DNA of 64,000 nucleotides, from NCBI GenBank assembly GCA_009837185.1, contig VXUA01000022.1:43096-107095 (forward strand), in the 5' to 3' direction. The DNA is from Gammaproteobacteria bacterium (GTDB lineage Bacteria > Pseudomonadota > Gammaproteobacteria > Pseudomonadales > Azotimanducaceae). The notes under the pieces were generated by a model. It saw only the letters and a list, made by a program, of their open reading frames with translations. It did not search any database and was not told the origin of the DNA. The translations under genes were made by a program, and so were the position numbers. Shown in pieces: positions 26,785-37,197 of the stretch (position 1 is its first letter; the number at the start of each line of letters is the position of its first letter).

Positions 26785-27995
26785 CAACATTCGTCCCACC
26801 TAAGCAGGACTTTCCATTGCTCGTGAATCGAGAACCGATCGTATATCTTGACAACGCGGCAACCACGCAAAAACCCGATGTTGTGATCAACGCACTGGTG
26901 GATTACTACTCGCAAAGCAATGCCAATGTGCATCGGGGAGTGCACCAGATTAGCGATGAAGCGACCGGAATGTTCGAGGATGCGCGCAAAACCGTAGCGA
27001 AATTCGTAAACGCATCTGCTCCCGATCAGATTCTGTTCACGCGCGGTACGACGGAAAGCTTAAATTTAGTCGCTTACACCTATGCTCCAATGGTTCTGAA
27101 CGACCAAACTACCGTTTTGATCACGGAAATGGAACACCATTCCAATTTTGTCCCTTGGCAACTCATTTGTGAGTGTATGGGAGCCAAGATACTTGCCGTC
27201 AAAGTAAATTCGGATGGTACTTTGAACCTTGACCACTTCCGAGAACTACTGACGGCGAACCAAGTGGCGATAGTTGCCATAAATCACGTATCTAATGTGT
27301 TAGGTACGATCAATCCGATTCGCGAAATCACCAAGCTTGCCCACGAACGCGACGCTAAAGTCGTCATTGACGGAGCTCAAGCTGCGGCACACGTAGATTT
27401 AGATGTTCAAGAATTAGATTGCGACTTTTACGCGTTTTCAAGCCACAAGATGTATGGACCTACGGGGTTCGGTATTCTCTATGGTCGAGCCGAACTATTA
27501 CGAGAGATGGGGCCATGGCAAGGTGGCGGGGAGATGATCAAACACGTGAGTCTCGAGAAGACTACGTTTCAAGAACCACCGCACAAATTTGAAGCCGGCA
27601 CACCTGATATTTCCGGTGCGATTGGCTTAGCCGCCGCGATCGAATACTTAGCTCAACAACAATCGCGCGGATTAAGTCAATTTGAAGGACAACTACTTAG
27701 CTACGCGACAGATACACTTTTAGAACTCGATGGACTTCGCGTCATTGGTACGGCCCCAGAAAAGTGCGGAGCATTGTCATTTTTAGTCGATGGAACACAC
27801 CCGCACGACCTAGGAACCCTCCTAAACGAACAACAGGTCGCGGTACGAACTGGGCATCATTGTGCGATTCCATTGATGGAAGCATTAGCTATCCCAGGAA
27901 CGGTACGAGCGTCATTTGGTCTATACAATTCAAAGAAAGACGTTGATCGGCTCTATGAAGCCTTGAAAACCGCTGTAAGAATACTTAGAAAATAG
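26781..27995 (+). CDS. sufS: Cysteine desulfurase SufS
   Basis: SufS is the PLP-dependent enzyme that takes sulfur from cysteine as a persulfide and passes it to SufE. The 404 residues begin near VYLDNAATTQKP and show NVHRGVHQISDEAT, ITEMEHHSNFVPWQ, the PLP-binding Lys in SSHKMYGPTG and the persulfide Cys in RTGHHCAIPL. This is a group II (SufS-type) active-site context. It is complete and coupled to sufD by ATGA. Confidence 0.97.
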   Translation: MTTFVPPKQDFPLLVNREPIVYLDNAATTQKPDVVINALVDYYSQSNANVHRGVHQISDEATGMFEDARKTVAKFVNASAPDQILFTRGTTESLNLVAYTYAPMVLNDQTTVLITEMEHHSNFVPWQLICECMGAKILAVKVNSDGTLNLDHFRELLTANQVAIVAINHVSNVLGTINPIREITKLAHERDAKVVIDGAQAAAHVDLDVQELDCDFYAFSSHKMYGPTGFGILYGRAELLREMGPWQGGGEMIKHVSLEKTTFQEPPHKFEAGTPDISGAIGLAAAIEYLAQQQSRGLSQFEGQLLSYATDTLLELDGLRVIGTAPEKCGALSFLVDGTHPHDLGTLLNEQQVAVRTGHHCAIPLMEALAIPGTVRASFGLYNSKKDVDRLYEALKTAVRILRK

Positions 27996-28001
27996 ATTAC
28001 G

Positions 28002-28364
28002 ATGCAAGTTGAATCTTTTGACCCAACACAGTTAAACGTTACTGACCGTGCGTTAGAACACATTCAACGTCAGTTGGAAAAGGAAAACGCTCGTGCGGTA
28101 GTCCTTGATGTCGTCGAAACCGGCTGTAATGGTTTCATGTACGAGCTGAATTACGCAACAGAGTTGGCAGAAAAACAAGACACAAAAGTTTTTAAATTCA
28201 GCAACGATGTAATGGTTATCGTCGCTACCGAGCATTGGCCTATCTTACAAGGGACCGAGATAGACTTTGTTACCGAGGGGCTCAACTCTGCATTACAGTT
28301 CAAAAATCCCAACGCAGACACCCTGTGTGGCTGTGGGGAGAGCTTTTCAATCCGTGGAACGTAG
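28002..28364 (+). CDS. sufA: A-type Fe-S carrier SufA/ErpA-like
   Basis: This A-type carrier of 120 residues accepts clusters from SufBCD and hands them to apo-proteins. The three conserved cysteines are visible: one in ETGCNGFMYEL and two in TLCGCGESF near the C-terminus. Family text includes VTDRALEHIQRQL. The gene starts at ATG, 6 bases after sufS. By sequence alone SufA, IscA and ErpA are hard to separate. The operon context favours SufA. Confidence 0.9.
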   Translation: MQVESFDPTQLNVTDRALEHIQRQLEKENARAVVLDVVETGCNGFMYELNYATELAEKQDTKVFKFSNDVMVIVATEHWPILQGTEIDFVTEGLNSALQFKNPNADTLCGCGESFSIRGT

Positions 28365-28878
28365 ATTATTACCGATTCAACGTGAAGTTGAAGCCCGAAT
28401 AGTCCCGACCGGGGACAAAGTCATCGTCCCAGCCGGAGTATTTGTTACATTGACCCAAGCCTTGGGTGGCACGTACACGATCGTCTACAAAGGAAACATG
28501 GCTCGCATTGAAAGCGAAAATGCAGATGCCCTAGGCTTTGAGCCGGAAATCTTACACTACGAACGTCCTACAGACGGCAAAGTATCGGAAGAGCAGGTTT
28601 GGGACACTTTGCGCACAGTACATGATCCCGAAATTCCTGTCAGCATTGTCGATCTTGGCTTAATCTACGACGTGAGTATAGAGAGTACGAAGGTACATGT
28701 TACGATGACGTTAACCGCACCGGGATGTGGAATGGGACCAGTGCTAGTTCAAGATGTTGAAGATCGCTTGAAACGGGTACCATTTGTCGAAAACGTATCG
28801 GTGAGCTTAGTTTTCGATCCGCCTTGGAGTCGAGATCTAATGAGCGAAGAAGCACAATTAGAACTAGGACTGTTTTGA
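28354..28878 (+). CDS. sufT: Fe-S maturation factor SufT (MIP18/DUF59 family)
   Basis: SufT is a DUF59-domain protein associated with Fe-S cluster maturation. Starting at GTG 28354, which overlaps the sufA end by 11 bases, it has 174 residues beginning VERRLLPIQREVEARIVP, exactly as in the family. The N-terminal half has FVTLTQALGGTYTIVY. The C-terminal DUF59 half has VWDTLRTVHDPEIPVSIVDLG, TMTLTAPGCGMGP (conserved Cys), and VFDPPWSRDLMSEEA. A longer upstream frame overlapping sufA by about 100 bases is rejected. Confidence 0.92.
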   Translation: MERRLLPIQREVEARIVPTGDKVIVPAGVFVTLTQALGGTYTIVYKGNMARIESENADALGFEPEILHYERPTDGKVSEEQVWDTLRTVHDPEIPVSIVDLGLIYDVSIESTKVHVTMTLTAPGCGMGPVLVQDVEDRLKRVPFVENVSVSLVFDPPWSRDLMSEEAQLELGLF

Positions 28879-28879
28879 G

Positions 28880-29296
28880 ATGCTCCACGATCTGGAAGAG
28901 ATACAAGAATCGATTCAGTTCCTCTCTGATTGGGAGGACAAATACAGCTACATTCTCGAACTCGGTGATTCTCTACCCGGCATACCCGATGCTGAACGTC
29001 GCCCGGAATACCTGGTTGAAGGGTGTCAAAGTAGCGTCTGGCTACTTACGGAGTATGATTCAGTGGAGGACATTCTGTCGCTACGAATGGACAGTGACGC
29101 TCATATTGTTCGTGGTCTAATTGCAATCCTACTCTCTGTTTACTCGGACCAGTCTCCAAGAGACATCTTGTCTTTCGGTATTACAGAATTTTTTGACGAA
29201 CTTGATCTCCTAAAGCACTTATCGCCGATTCGAGGAAACGGCTTACGTGCACTCATTCAGAAAATACGATCCGTAGCAAGTCAATATCATTCATGA
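28880..29296 (+). CDS. sufE: Sulfur acceptor SufE
   Basis: SufE takes the persulfide sulfur from SufS and transfers it to SufB. The 138 residues show the family text LIELGDSLPGIPD-like LELGDSLPGIPDAER, the catalytic Cys in VEGCQSSVWL, and HIVRGLIAILLSVYSDQSP. It starts at ATG one base after the sufT stop and closes the operon sufB-C-D-S-A-T-E. No terminator hairpin is evident after it. Confidence 0.95.
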   Translation: MLHDLEEIQESIQFLSDWEDKYSYILELGDSLPGIPDAERRPEYLVEGCQSSVWLLTEYDSVEDILSLRMDSDAHIVRGLIAILLSVYSDQSPRDILSFGITEFFDELDLLKHLSPIRGNGLRALIQKIRSVASQYHS

Positions 29297-29325
29297 GCTG
29301 ACGGCGGTATTTTCCGTTCAGATTT

Positions 29326-30204
29326 ATGCCCCGCGCGTTTAGAGTTTGTGTTCACACACTAGCGTATCCGCTAGTGATGTGCATTGCATTTCTCTTGTTC
29401 GCTTGGCTTCAAGGTTTCATGCCCAGTACAGCAGCTGCCTACATCGCAATCATCTGGGGATTACTTTGTGTAACGGTGCATGAATGGTTAATGCCATACC
29501 GGCAATTCTGGCATCCCACTCGCTTCGATCTTGTCAACGATGTCGCGTATATGGTTTTAGGACAGGTTCTGCTTGAACAACTGCTCCTGTTCATCGCATT
29601 CTTTCTCGTTGCAACACTAGCATCAACCACTAAGTGGCAAATATCAGGCATTTGGCCGCACGACTGGCCTATCTGGTTGCAGGCTATTCTGCTACTCGCT
29701 GTCGGTGACTTCTTTCGATATTGGTTACACCGTTTGTTTCATCAAGTGCCGTGGATGTGGGCTTTCCATCAGGTACATCACTCCCCGAAACGACTATATT
29801 GGGTCAATGTTGGGAGATTTCACCCCATTGAACAAGCCCTACAATTTGTCTTCGATGCATTACCGTTTGTGTTAATCGGTGTCCAAAAGGAAGTTATATA
29901 TGTTTACTTTGTCTTTTATGCAATCAACGGTTTCTACCAACATTCAAACTGCGACGTGCGTCTTGGTCCATTGAACTGGATCGTCGCTGGGCCTGAACTT
30001 CATAGATGGCACCATTCTTTGGACCTTAAAGAAGCTAACCATAATTACGGCAATAATCTCATTGTTTGGGATGTCTTGTTTGGAACACGTTTCTTACCTA
30101 AAGATCATCAAGTCGGTGAACTTGGAATACCTGTCGCAAACTATCCCATGAGCTATATAAGACAATTAGTCGCTCCATTTCGACGATATCCTACAACAGA
30201 TTGA
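29326..30204 (+). CDS. Sterol desaturase/fatty acid hydroxylase family protein
   Basis: This is a 292-residue integral membrane di-iron oxygenase with about five hydrophobic segments. The histidine clusters of the family are present: HRLFHQ (about 135), HQVHH (about 147) and HRWHHS (about 227). GDFFRYWLHRLFHQVPWMWAFH is typical. The substrate (fatty acyl chain, sterol-like lipid or carotenoid) cannot be told. The next gene, a GH3-type acyl-adenylating enzyme, starts within its stop codon, so the two are coupled and likely act on a common lipid. Confidence 0.88.
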   Translation: MPRAFRVCVHTLAYPLVMCIAFLLFAWLQGFMPSTAAAYIAIIWGLLCVTVHEWLMPYRQFWHPTRFDLVNDVAYMVLGQVLLEQLLLFIAFFLVATLASTTKWQISGIWPHDWPIWLQAILLLAVGDFFRYWLHRLFHQVPWMWAFHQVHHSPKRLYWVNVGRFHPIEQALQFVFDALPFVLIGVQKEVIYVYFVFYAINGFYQHSNCDVRLGPLNWIVAGPELHRWHHSLDLKEANHNYGNNLIVWDVLFGTRFLPKDHQVGELGIPVANYPMSYIRQLVAPFRRYPTTD

Positions 30205-31847
30205 TTTCGATGGGGATGTTCACTTACTTTCTGTTCAAAACGGTGCTTACAGTCAAGCAGCGACCGTCTTATCGAGCGATGATGAACGCTGCGAAGGATC
30301 CGAACCTCACTCAAGAAGAGGTATTAAAGCGCATCGTACACACAAATCGTGATACGGAATTCGGTCGTAAACACCAATTCAACGGTATTGAAACTGTGGA
30401 ACAGTATCGAAAACAGGTGCCCGTACACGACTTTGAACTTCTGCGACCCTACATCGAGAAGCAACGAGACACCGGCGCCGAAGCACTCACAGCAGAACCA
30501 GTCGTACATTACAACCGCACTAGTGGTACGACAGGTACACCCAAAGACGTCCCAATAACACAAACTGGTGTCGGAGAGACTCGCCAGCTTAGTCAATTGG
30601 GAGCATTTGCACTAATACAACAAACTTCAATATTTACGGGTAAAGTGTTCGCAATTGGCGGCGCAGCAGTCGAAGGTCGTACAAGGAGCGGTACACCTAT
30701 CGGTTCTGCTTCTGGTTTGATTTACCGACAACAATCGCGGTTCGTTCGGACACGGTATGCGATCCCACCTGAGGCATTCGATGTCCAAGACAGTGAACTA
30801 CGGTATGTGGTAATGGCTATTTATGGTCTGCACGAACAAAAGGTTTCGACGATGGCCACTGCCAATCCGTCAACCTTCGTTCGTTTGCTGGAAGTAATAA
30901 ATAACAATATCGATGACATCCTAATACACATAGAACAAGGCACACTTCCTGATTGTCAAATTTCTCTTCCAACAGTTCAAGCGAATCCAGCACGGGCTCA
31001 ACAACTTCGAAACCTGATTTCCAAGAGTCAAAAGTTGACCTATAACGACATCTGGCCGAAGGTGAAGGGAGTCGTCGTTTGGTGTGGTGGCAGTTGTCGA
31101 TTTGCAGTATCGAAATTACGAAAGTTACTTCCGTCTAAAACTCAGATCATTGAGTTAGGTTATAACGCGAGCGAAGTTCGTGGCACCATCAATGTCGACA
31201 CTGACAAAAACCTTTGTTTACCTTCTCTTCAACATGTTTACTTTGAATTCGTCACCGTCGATGATTGGGAGAATAATGAACAAAATTTCTTGGGGCTACA
31301 CGAACTTCAAGAAGACACGTTCTACTACATCTTCATCACTACTTCTAGTGGGCTGTATCGATACAACATCAACGATGTCGTCCGAGTCACCGGTAAGATC
31401 CATGCAACTCCGACGATAGAGTTCGTTCGTAAGGGGCGCGGCGTAACCAACATTACAGGGGAGAAACTCACCGAATCCCAAGTCATGGAAGGCATGGAAC
31501 GGTTATGTTCTGAGTTGTCTATTGATCCGGACTTTTTTGTGCTCCTAGCCGATGAAATACAGTCTTCTTATATATTGTGTATTGAACTGAATTCCGATCA
31601 CGACCCAACTAGTTTGATCCACACATACGACAATATTCTCCAACAACTCAACATTGAGTATGAGTCGAAACGAAAAAGTGAGCGTTTAGGTGCGATGCGA
31701 TACCACCGCTTGCCTGCTGGTGCTGGCTACGCTTATCGCAGTCAGTTGATCAGTACGGGGCAGCGAGATTCACAGTTCAAATACCAACATTTGCAATATT
31801 TCAGAACAACATCGTTGCAACTAGACACCTCGAGCACTACAGAGTAG
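30201..31847 (+). CDS. GH3-family acyl-adenylating/amide synthetase-like protein
   Basis: This is a 548-residue member of the GH3 branch of the ANL adenylating superfamily. In plants GH3 enzymes adenylate a carboxylic acid and join it to an amino acid. The ATP loop is RTSGTTGTPKDVP, the second motif is YNASEVRG, and the third is YRYNINDVVRVTG. An N-terminal hydrophobic patch (YFLFKTVLTV) may touch the membrane. Start choices are TTG 30201, overlapping the previous stop, or ATG 30210 and 30216. The substrate is unknown. The context suggests an oxidised lipid acid and, perhaps, an amino-acid acceptor. Confidence 0.88.
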   Translation: MISMGMFTYFLFKTVLTVKQRPSYRAMMNAAKDPNLTQEEVLKRIVHTNRDTEFGRKHQFNGIETVEQYRKQVPVHDFELLRPYIEKQRDTGAEALTAEPVVHYNRTSGTTGTPKDVPITQTGVGETRQLSQLGAFALIQQTSIFTGKVFAIGGAAVEGRTRSGTPIGSASGLIYRQQSRFVRTRYAIPPEAFDVQDSELRYVVMAIYGLHEQKVSTMATANPSTFVRLLEVINNNIDDILIHIEQGTLPDCQISLPTVQANPARAQQLRNLISKSQKLTYNDIWPKVKGVVVWCGGSCRFAVSKLRKLLPSKTQIIELGYNASEVRGTINVDTDKNLCLPSLQHVYFEFVTVDDWENNEQNFLGLHELQEDTFYYIFITTSSGLYRYNINDVVRVTGKIHATPTIEFVRKGRGVTNITGEKLTESQVMEGMERLCSELSIDPDFFVLLADEIQSSYILCIELNSDHDPTSLIHTYDNILQQLNIEYESKRKSERLGAMRYHRLPAGAGYAYRSQLISTGQRDSQFKYQHLQYFRTTSLQLDTSSTTE

Positions 31848-31855
31848 TCGTACAG

Positions 31856-33016
31856 ATGTCGGAGGGATTGAGCTCCGCGCGGTATGACTCAAATTTAGAA
31901 CTGTTTCGTATTTTGAACTTCGAAATATTCAGCTTTCCGGTTCCGTTCAGGCGAGTGTTCCGTCATTCGTCAGCATCGCGCCAACAGGCAGAAAACTTCA
32001 TTGTTCGAGCCACTGTCAATCAGCAGATTACTGGTTGGGGAGAAAGTTGCCCGCGAGAATACGTAACGGGTGAAACCATTGCGACCTGCAGACAATTTCT
32101 TAAGGACAATTTGGAGTCTCTCTATGGTATAGAAAACATTGATTCTCTGCGCTCGTGGATCGACAATCACGAACAATTGATTGATAAAAATCCAAGTGCG
32201 TTCTGCGCGATCGAACTTGCTCTTCTTGATGCATTTGGGAAAGAACACTCGGTCCCAATTGAGACACTTCTCGGCATCGATCAATTACGCGAAACTACAA
32301 ACTATTCGGCTGTACTGGGAGACTCCCCATATCTCGTTTACTGGCTTTTAGCACAACGATATCGAGTGCGTGGCTTCCGAAACGTGAAGATCAAACTATC
32401 AGGAAATCTCAACAGCGATCGTCGCAAGTTGCAGATGAAGCAGACCAAGCGGTTACACAAACGGACGATCCGTCTCGACGCGAACAATTTGTGGAATTCA
32501 GTAGATGATTGCATGAAGTATCTCCAGCTACTTCCCAACGCGTACTGGGCAATCGAAGAACCCTTACAGCCAAAAGACTTCACGGGACTAACCAACTTAG
32601 CAGAACGAATAGAGGCGAACATCATTTTGGACGAGAGTGTGACGCGAACAAATGACCTCACTCACTATGACGGAGACAAATGGGTCGTTAACTTGCGCGT
32701 GTCTAAACTTGGAGGAATTCACCGAGCGATTCAAGTCGCGCAAGTGGCGAAAACTCGCGGGCTCAATACCATCGTAGGAGCACACGTCGGAGAAACCAGC
32801 ATATTAACACGTGCCGGAATCGTTCTCATTCAATATCTAAAGAATTCACAGCTTGCAACCGAAGGCGCGTTTGGTACGCATCTACTCACGGAAGACCTAG
32901 CAACAAAACCACTTCAGTTCGCTCGTGATGGCCAACTCAGGCTGTCTCAAACTAGTTGTCTGGGCCAACCTGGTTTGGGGTTGAAGGTACGACCAGACTT
33001 ACTTAAGCCTGATTAA
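31856..33016 (+). CDS. Enolase-superfamily (MLE/dipeptide epimerase-like) enzyme
   Basis: This is a 386-residue member of the muconate-lactonising subgroup of the enolase superfamily. The full catalytic set is visible: KIK in NVKIKLSG, metal ligands Asp in IRLDANNLW, Glu in WAIEEPL and Asp in IILDES, and the opposite Lys in RVSKLGG. The barrel ends with [16 protein letters not shown]-Ala-D/L-Glu and related dipeptide epimerases have this layout, and that is the best guess. It starts 8 bases after the GH3 gene and overlaps the uvrA 3' end by 14 bases on the other strand. Confidence 0.85.
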   Translation: MSEGLSSARYDSNLELFRILNFEIFSFPVPFRRVFRHSSASRQQAENFIVRATVNQQITGWGESCPREYVTGETIATCRQFLKDNLESLYGIENIDSLRSWIDNHEQLIDKNPSAFCAIELALLDAFGKEHSVPIETLLGIDQLRETTNYSAVLGDSPYLVYWLLAQRYRVRGFRNVKIKLSGNLNSDRRKLQMKQTKRLHKRTIRLDANNLWNSVDDCMKYLQLLPNAYWAIEEPLQPKDFTGLTNLAERIEANIILDESVTRTNDLTHYDGDKWVVNLRVSKLGGIHRAIQVAQVAKTRGLNTIVGAHVGETSILTRAGIVLIQYLKNSQLATEGAFGTHLLTEDLATKPLQFARDGQLRLSQTSCLGQPGLGLKVRPDLLKPD

Positions 33017-35891
33017 CCTCTGGTACCGGTCCGAGATGCCCGCGTAAATAGTAGCCCGTGTAAGACATCGGGGTACTTGCGATTTCTTCTGGGGTACCTG
33101 TCGCGATCACCTCGCCACCTCCCTTACCACCCTCTGGGCCTAAGTCGATCACATAGTCTGCAGTCTTAATGACATCTAAATGATGTTCTATAACCAGTAC
33201 AGTGTTGCCAGATTCAACAAGTCGATTCAAACACTCTAAGAGTTTTGAAATGTCAGCGAGATGTAAACCCGTAGTTGGTTCGTCTAAGATATAGAGAGTG
33301 TGTCCCCTTCTTTGAAGTTTCGAGAGTTCCGCGCCGAGTTTTACGCGCTGCGCTTCGCCTCCGGACAGTGTCGTCGCCGATTGCCCTAATGTGAGATACC
33401 CTAAACCGAGTTCGTTTAGAACTGAGATTTTCTTGGCAATGCTTGATACACCTTGGAAGAATTCCACCGCTTCTTCAATAGACAAATCCAATACATCAGC
33501 AATAGTTTTCCCGTTATATTCGATCTCCAAAGTCTCTTGATTGAACCGCTGGCCTTTGCACGTACCACAAATCACTTCAACGTCTGGCATGAAATATAGT
33601 TTGGTTGCGATTACGCCCTCTCCTTGACACTCGTCGCAACGTCCACCCTTGACGTTAAAACTAAATCTACCGGGTTTGTATCCGCGCGCAGACGCTTCCT
33701 TACTCTTCGCAAAAAGATTTCGAATTAAATCGTAAACTCCTACGTAAGTCGATGGATTCGATCTACTGTTCCGGCCAATTGGAGTTTGATCAATATTGAT
33801 CACTCGAGTTATGTGTTCGATACCCTTCAATCCTTGATGTTGTCCCGAAAGCGAGCGCGTGTCGACTAATTGCTTCCACAACTCTTTAAACAGAATCTCA
33901 TTTACTAGCGTGGACTTTCCCGATCCCGATGCACCAGTGACACAGATAAACAACCCCAAAGGAAGCTCGACATCAATAGTCTTGAGATTATTCTCCGCCG
34001 CACCTAGTACGGTGAGAGTCTTGCCATTGTGGGTTCGCCGTCGGTTCGGAACATCTATAGCTTTCTTTCCGGAGAGATACTGCCCGGTAAGTGACTCTGA
34101 ACATCGCAACAAATCGCCAAAGGAACCGCTCACGACAATCTGACCACCGTGCACTCCTGGACCAGGACCAAGCTCTACTAGATGATCAGCGGCACGTATC
34201 GTGTCTTCATCGTGCTCCACCACGATGACGGTGTTGCCAAGATCGCGCATGGATCGAAGAGTCTTGATCATCTTTTCGTTATCTCTCGGATGGAGACCGA
34301 TCGACGGTTCATCCAAAACGTAGAGCATGCCCATAAGCCCCGAACCAATTTGCGTCGATAGGCGAATACGTTGAGCTTCGCCGCCCGATAGGGTCCCGGA
34401 AGTCCGATTTAGATTGAGATAGTCCAATCCAATACCAAGAAGGAGCTCAAGACGTTTCAATATTTCTTGTCGAATCTGTTGTCCAGCTTCGGGATTGCGA
34501 TCACCACCCGACATATCGTTCAATTTCGAACACAGTTCATCGAGATTGAATTGACCTAGATCAAAAATGGAGTGTCCATCGATCGTGAACAACACCCTGG
34601 TACGCTTCAGACGAGTTCCTTTGCAATCCGCACAACGATACTCGACCATTACGCGATCCAAGTAAGCTTCCATACCAGAATTGGGTACGTCGCGTTGTTT
34701 GTACCATCGATAGTGCGACTCGATTTGTCCTGCCACTCCACGAAAATTGCTGGGCCATCGGAGCCAACGTTCTTTACGTTCTTTCACATCCGGTGGTATC
34801 TGTAACTTAACGAGTTTCCCTTGAGTCCCGTACATTACGAGATTGCGATGTTCCTCACTGAGTTCGCGCCAAGGGGTGTCCAGAGAAAATCCATACTCTT
34901 CCGCAACTGAATAAAGCAAATACCCATTAAATTGGTCCACTTTGTAGGAGAATGCGTCCCGTAGGAAACAACCGTCGCGAATGCTGGCCTCGGGGTTAGT
35001 TACCAGCAAATCGGGGTGAGTCTGTTTATCCCGGCCGACACCTCCGCAAGTGCGACAAGCACTTTCCGGATTATTGAACATGAAAAAATCTGGTACGATG
35101 TCACCGTACACCAGACTGTGAGTCTCGCTCCCAAACTCTTGTAAAAACTTCGTTTTAGCCGAAACTTGGAGCCCCTTAACGATACCGACCGTCATAAGTG
35201 AGTCACCAACTCGCAATGAATGTTCCACCGCGGCTTTTAGCTGTTTCTCTACTCCTGCTACGAGAGTGATCTGATCGATTACCGCGAATATTCGCGGTTC
35301 GCCTTCCAAGGCTTCAGGTACTTCCTGCGTTAAATCGATCGGATCGTCATCGATATATACCTTGCGACAACCTTGTTTTCGAATCTCAGTAAACAGTACT
35401 TTGGGTTCTTCTCCATGAACTTGAAAGACAGGGGCTAACAGTTCAAACTCCGTTCCAACCGGCAACGACATCAATGCCTCAACAATCGTTGACGTTGTTT
35501 TTATTGGGACAGGTTCGTTGGTGTACGGACAATGTCCATCGGCGATCGTAGCAAACAATAGATTCAGGTAACTAGAAATGTCGGTGAGCGTACCGACCGT
35601 CGAACGTGGGTTTCGCGCCAGCGTCTTCTGTTCGATCGAAATCACGGGCGAAAGACCGTGGATGAAATCGACATCCGGTTTTTCAACCTGTGCGATGAAC
35701 CGTTTTGCGTAGGACGACAGCGACTCCATGTATCGTCGTTGTCCTTCGGCATAAATCGTATCAAACGCTAACGACGACTTTCCCGACCCTGACAGGCCGG
35801 TGACGACGATCAATTTGTCTCGTGGTAATTCAACTGTGAGGTTCTTGAGGTTGTGTACCCGAGAACCTTGCACCAGAATAGTACTACGCAT
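33003..35891 (-). CDS. uvrA: Excinuclease ABC subunit A
   Basis: UvrA is the damage-recognition ATPase of nucleotide excision repair. The 962 residues are slightly longer than usual and contain both ATPase halves: Walker [13 protein letters not shown] near residue 33 and [13 protein letters not shown] in the second half. The zinc fingers are [10 protein letters not shown] with CADCKGTRL, and CDECQGEGV with CGTCKGQRF. Two LSGGEAQR signatures are present. The gene is complete, monocistronic and convergent with the epimerase. Confidence 0.98.
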   Translation of the reverse strand: MRSTILVQGSRVHNLKNLTVELPRDKLIVVTGLSGSGKSSLAFDTIYAEGQRRYMESLSSYAKRFIAQVEKPDVDFIHGLSPVISIEQKTLARNPRSTVGTLTDISSYLNLLFATIADGHCPYTNEPVPIKTTSTIVEALMSLPVGTEFELLAPVFQVHGEEPKVLFTEIRKQGCRKVYIDDDPIDLTQEVPEALEGEPRIFAVIDQITLVAGVEKQLKAAVEHSLRVGDSLMTVGIVKGLQVSAKTKFLQEFGSETHSLVYGDIVPDFFMFNNPESACRTCGGVGRDKQTHPDLLVTNPEASIRDGCFLRDAFSYKVDQFNGYLLYSVAEEYGFSLDTPWRELSEEHRNLVMYGTQGKLVKLQIPPDVKERKERWLRWPSNFRGVAGQIESHYRWYKQRDVPNSGMEAYLDRVMVEYRCADCKGTRLKRTRVLFTIDGHSIFDLGQFNLDELCSKLNDMSGGDRNPEAGQQIRQEILKRLELLLGIGLDYLNLNRTSGTLSGGEAQRIRLSTQIGSGLMGMLYVLDEPSIGLHPRDNEKMIKTLRSMRDLGNTVIVVEHDEDTIRAADHLVELGPGPGVHGGQIVVSGSFGDLLRCSESLTGQYLSGKKAIDVPNRRRTHNGKTLTVLGAAENNLKTIDVELPLGLFICVTGASGSGKSTLVNEILFKELWKQLVDTRSLSGQHQGLKGIEHITRVINIDQTPIGRNSRSNPSTYVGVYDLIRNLFAKSKEASARGYKPGRFSFNVKGGRCDECQGEGVIATKLYFMPDVEVICGTCKGQRFNQETLEIEYNGKTIADVLDLSIEEAVEFFQGVSSIAKKISVLNELGLGYLTLGQSATTLSGGEAQRVKLGAELSKLQRRGHTLYILDEPTTGLHLADISKLLECLNRLVESGNTVLVIEHHLDVIKTADYVIDLGPEGGKGGGEVIATGTPEEIASTPMSYTGYYLRGHLGPVPEVNQA

Positions 35892-35943
35892 TCTTGAATC
35901 CGGGTTCGAACTGTACTAGGCTATGTTCAACCGAAGTGGCGTC

Positions 35944-36873
35944 TCAACTGGGTCTAGCATAGAAAAATGCAAGCTCTTGAACTCGAACGCGACTCAAGGG
36001 TGTGAGAGCAAGGTCTGTGGACGCCTTTTCGATAGCACCGATATCCGAGAGCCATTCACAAGCCAACGCTAGACCTTCGACACCGTAATTTCGACGAAAA
36101 TAATGCTCAATTTGAGTCATAGACCTAGGTTCTCCACCCGCTTCCTGCAAGTATTCCAGCACCGGCGAAAATAATGAATCTGCCTTTGATTCAAGGTACT
36201 CATCGACCGCAACCAATCCTTTCTCAATCATTGCTCTGGTTACCGGCTTCGAAATCAAATCAGAATAAATCAGTCCAAATAGTGTTGGATTTAGTGGGAG
36301 TGCGCGAGGTAAGCAGTCTCGGTCCACTAGTTCTCCATGTAGACTAATTTCGATGTCTGCTATCGCCGACGCAGTTCCAAGCAACCAAGTCGTGGTGTAC
36401 GCTATGTCGTCTTTGACTTCATACCACTTTCTTGCCTTGTATAAAAGCACTAGCGCAAATTGAGAGGAATTCAGCACTTGGGTCTTCAGATCCCGCTCTC
36501 CTAAATTTTTTATTTGCTGGACCAGGGCATCTATGGATGGATCTCGACTATACACAAGAGACCCTCGGGCATACACGGAATGCCTGCTTGAGTTGTGAAA
36601 TGAACTCTCGAGTTCTCGACGAAACTCAGCCCGTGGAACTACCTGCGCGTGAATATTAATGTCGTCAACGACGAGCGCTAGCGAGTGCGATCGAACTTTT
36701 TTGTCATCCGCGCTAATGAATACGAGATCAATATCAGACTTGTCCCAGACCACGTCATAGGCAAGACTTCCACAGAGTATTGCAGCGAGTATCTGCCGGT
36801 CTTCTTTGACCTCTTCCAGTAGCGTATCAAGAGCACCTTGAAATCGCGCTTTGGTGGTGAGATTTGCAGGCAT
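35944..36873 (-). CDS. Nucleotidyltransferase-fold protein with C-terminal winged-helix-like region
   Basis: This is a 309-residue protein. The N-terminal part has the pol-beta-type signature GSLAYDVVWDKSDIDLVFIS, that is GS followed by DxD (about residues 36-52). A helical region (about 120-215) follows. The C-terminal part (about 235-300) contains SMTQIEHYFRRNYGV and WLSDIGAIEKAS, which look like a winged helix. Such minimal nucleotidyltransferases modify proteins, RNA or small molecules. The target is unknown. It lies upstream of uvrA on the same strand with a 52-base gap. Confidence 0.72.
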   Translation of the reverse strand: MPANLTTKARFQGALDTLLEEVKEDRQILAAILCGSLAYDVVWDKSDIDLVFISADDKKVRSHSLALVVDDINIHAQVVPRAEFRRELESSFHNSSRHSVYARGSLVYSRDPSIDALVQQIKNLGERDLKTQVLNSSQFALVLLYKARKWYEVKDDIAYTTTWLLGTASAIADIEISLHGELVDRDCLPRALPLNPTLFGLIYSDLISKPVTRAMIEKGLVAVDEYLESKADSLFSPVLEYLQEAGGEPRSMTQIEHYFRRNYGVEGLALACEWLSDIGAIEKASTDLALTPLSRVRVQELAFFYARPS

Positions 36874-37197
36874 GAACTAGCAGATTCGATGAATTTTAAG
36901 ATGCACAATGGTTAATGAATAAACTCAAGCCAAGTAGTTTTTTCTTGGAAAACCATGGTGTCAATTCATCAATTTGTAACTTCCTTCAGACAGAAGTGTG
37001 CATATTAAGGAATAAAGCATTAAAATTGTTGCTACAGTTACGTTATACACGAGTCGCGGAGAATACCCTGAGGAGGAGTATCGTTCTTTGTTAGTCTCAG
37101 TCTTGAACGACAAGGCTGGTTGGTGGCTACTATTTATGGAACTGACTGCGAGCGTGTGAATTAGCTTCAATTTGGAATTTGTAAGGAGAATTTGTCT
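36874..37197. other. Long leader region upstream of TonB receptor
   Basis: This is a 324-base divergent gap between the nucleotidyltransferase and the TonB-dependent receptor. No convincing coding frame is present. A CTGAGGAGGAG stretch at about 37069-37079 and the final AAGGAG (37183-37188) are purine-rich. I looked for TPP, cobalamin and other common riboswitch cores and did not recognise one. The length would allow an untranslated leader. Confidence 0.4.
37183..37188 (+). promoter_or_regulatory. Ribosome binding site deciding the TonB receptor start
   Basis: AAGGAG ends 9 bases before ATG 37198 and only 3 bases before the in-frame TTG 37192. The spacing supports the ATG as the start. Confidence 0.7.

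Noticed and set aside
36874..37197. Riboswitch in the TonB receptor leader
   Set aside because: No recognisable core of the cobalamin, TPP or other common riboswitch classes could be traced.
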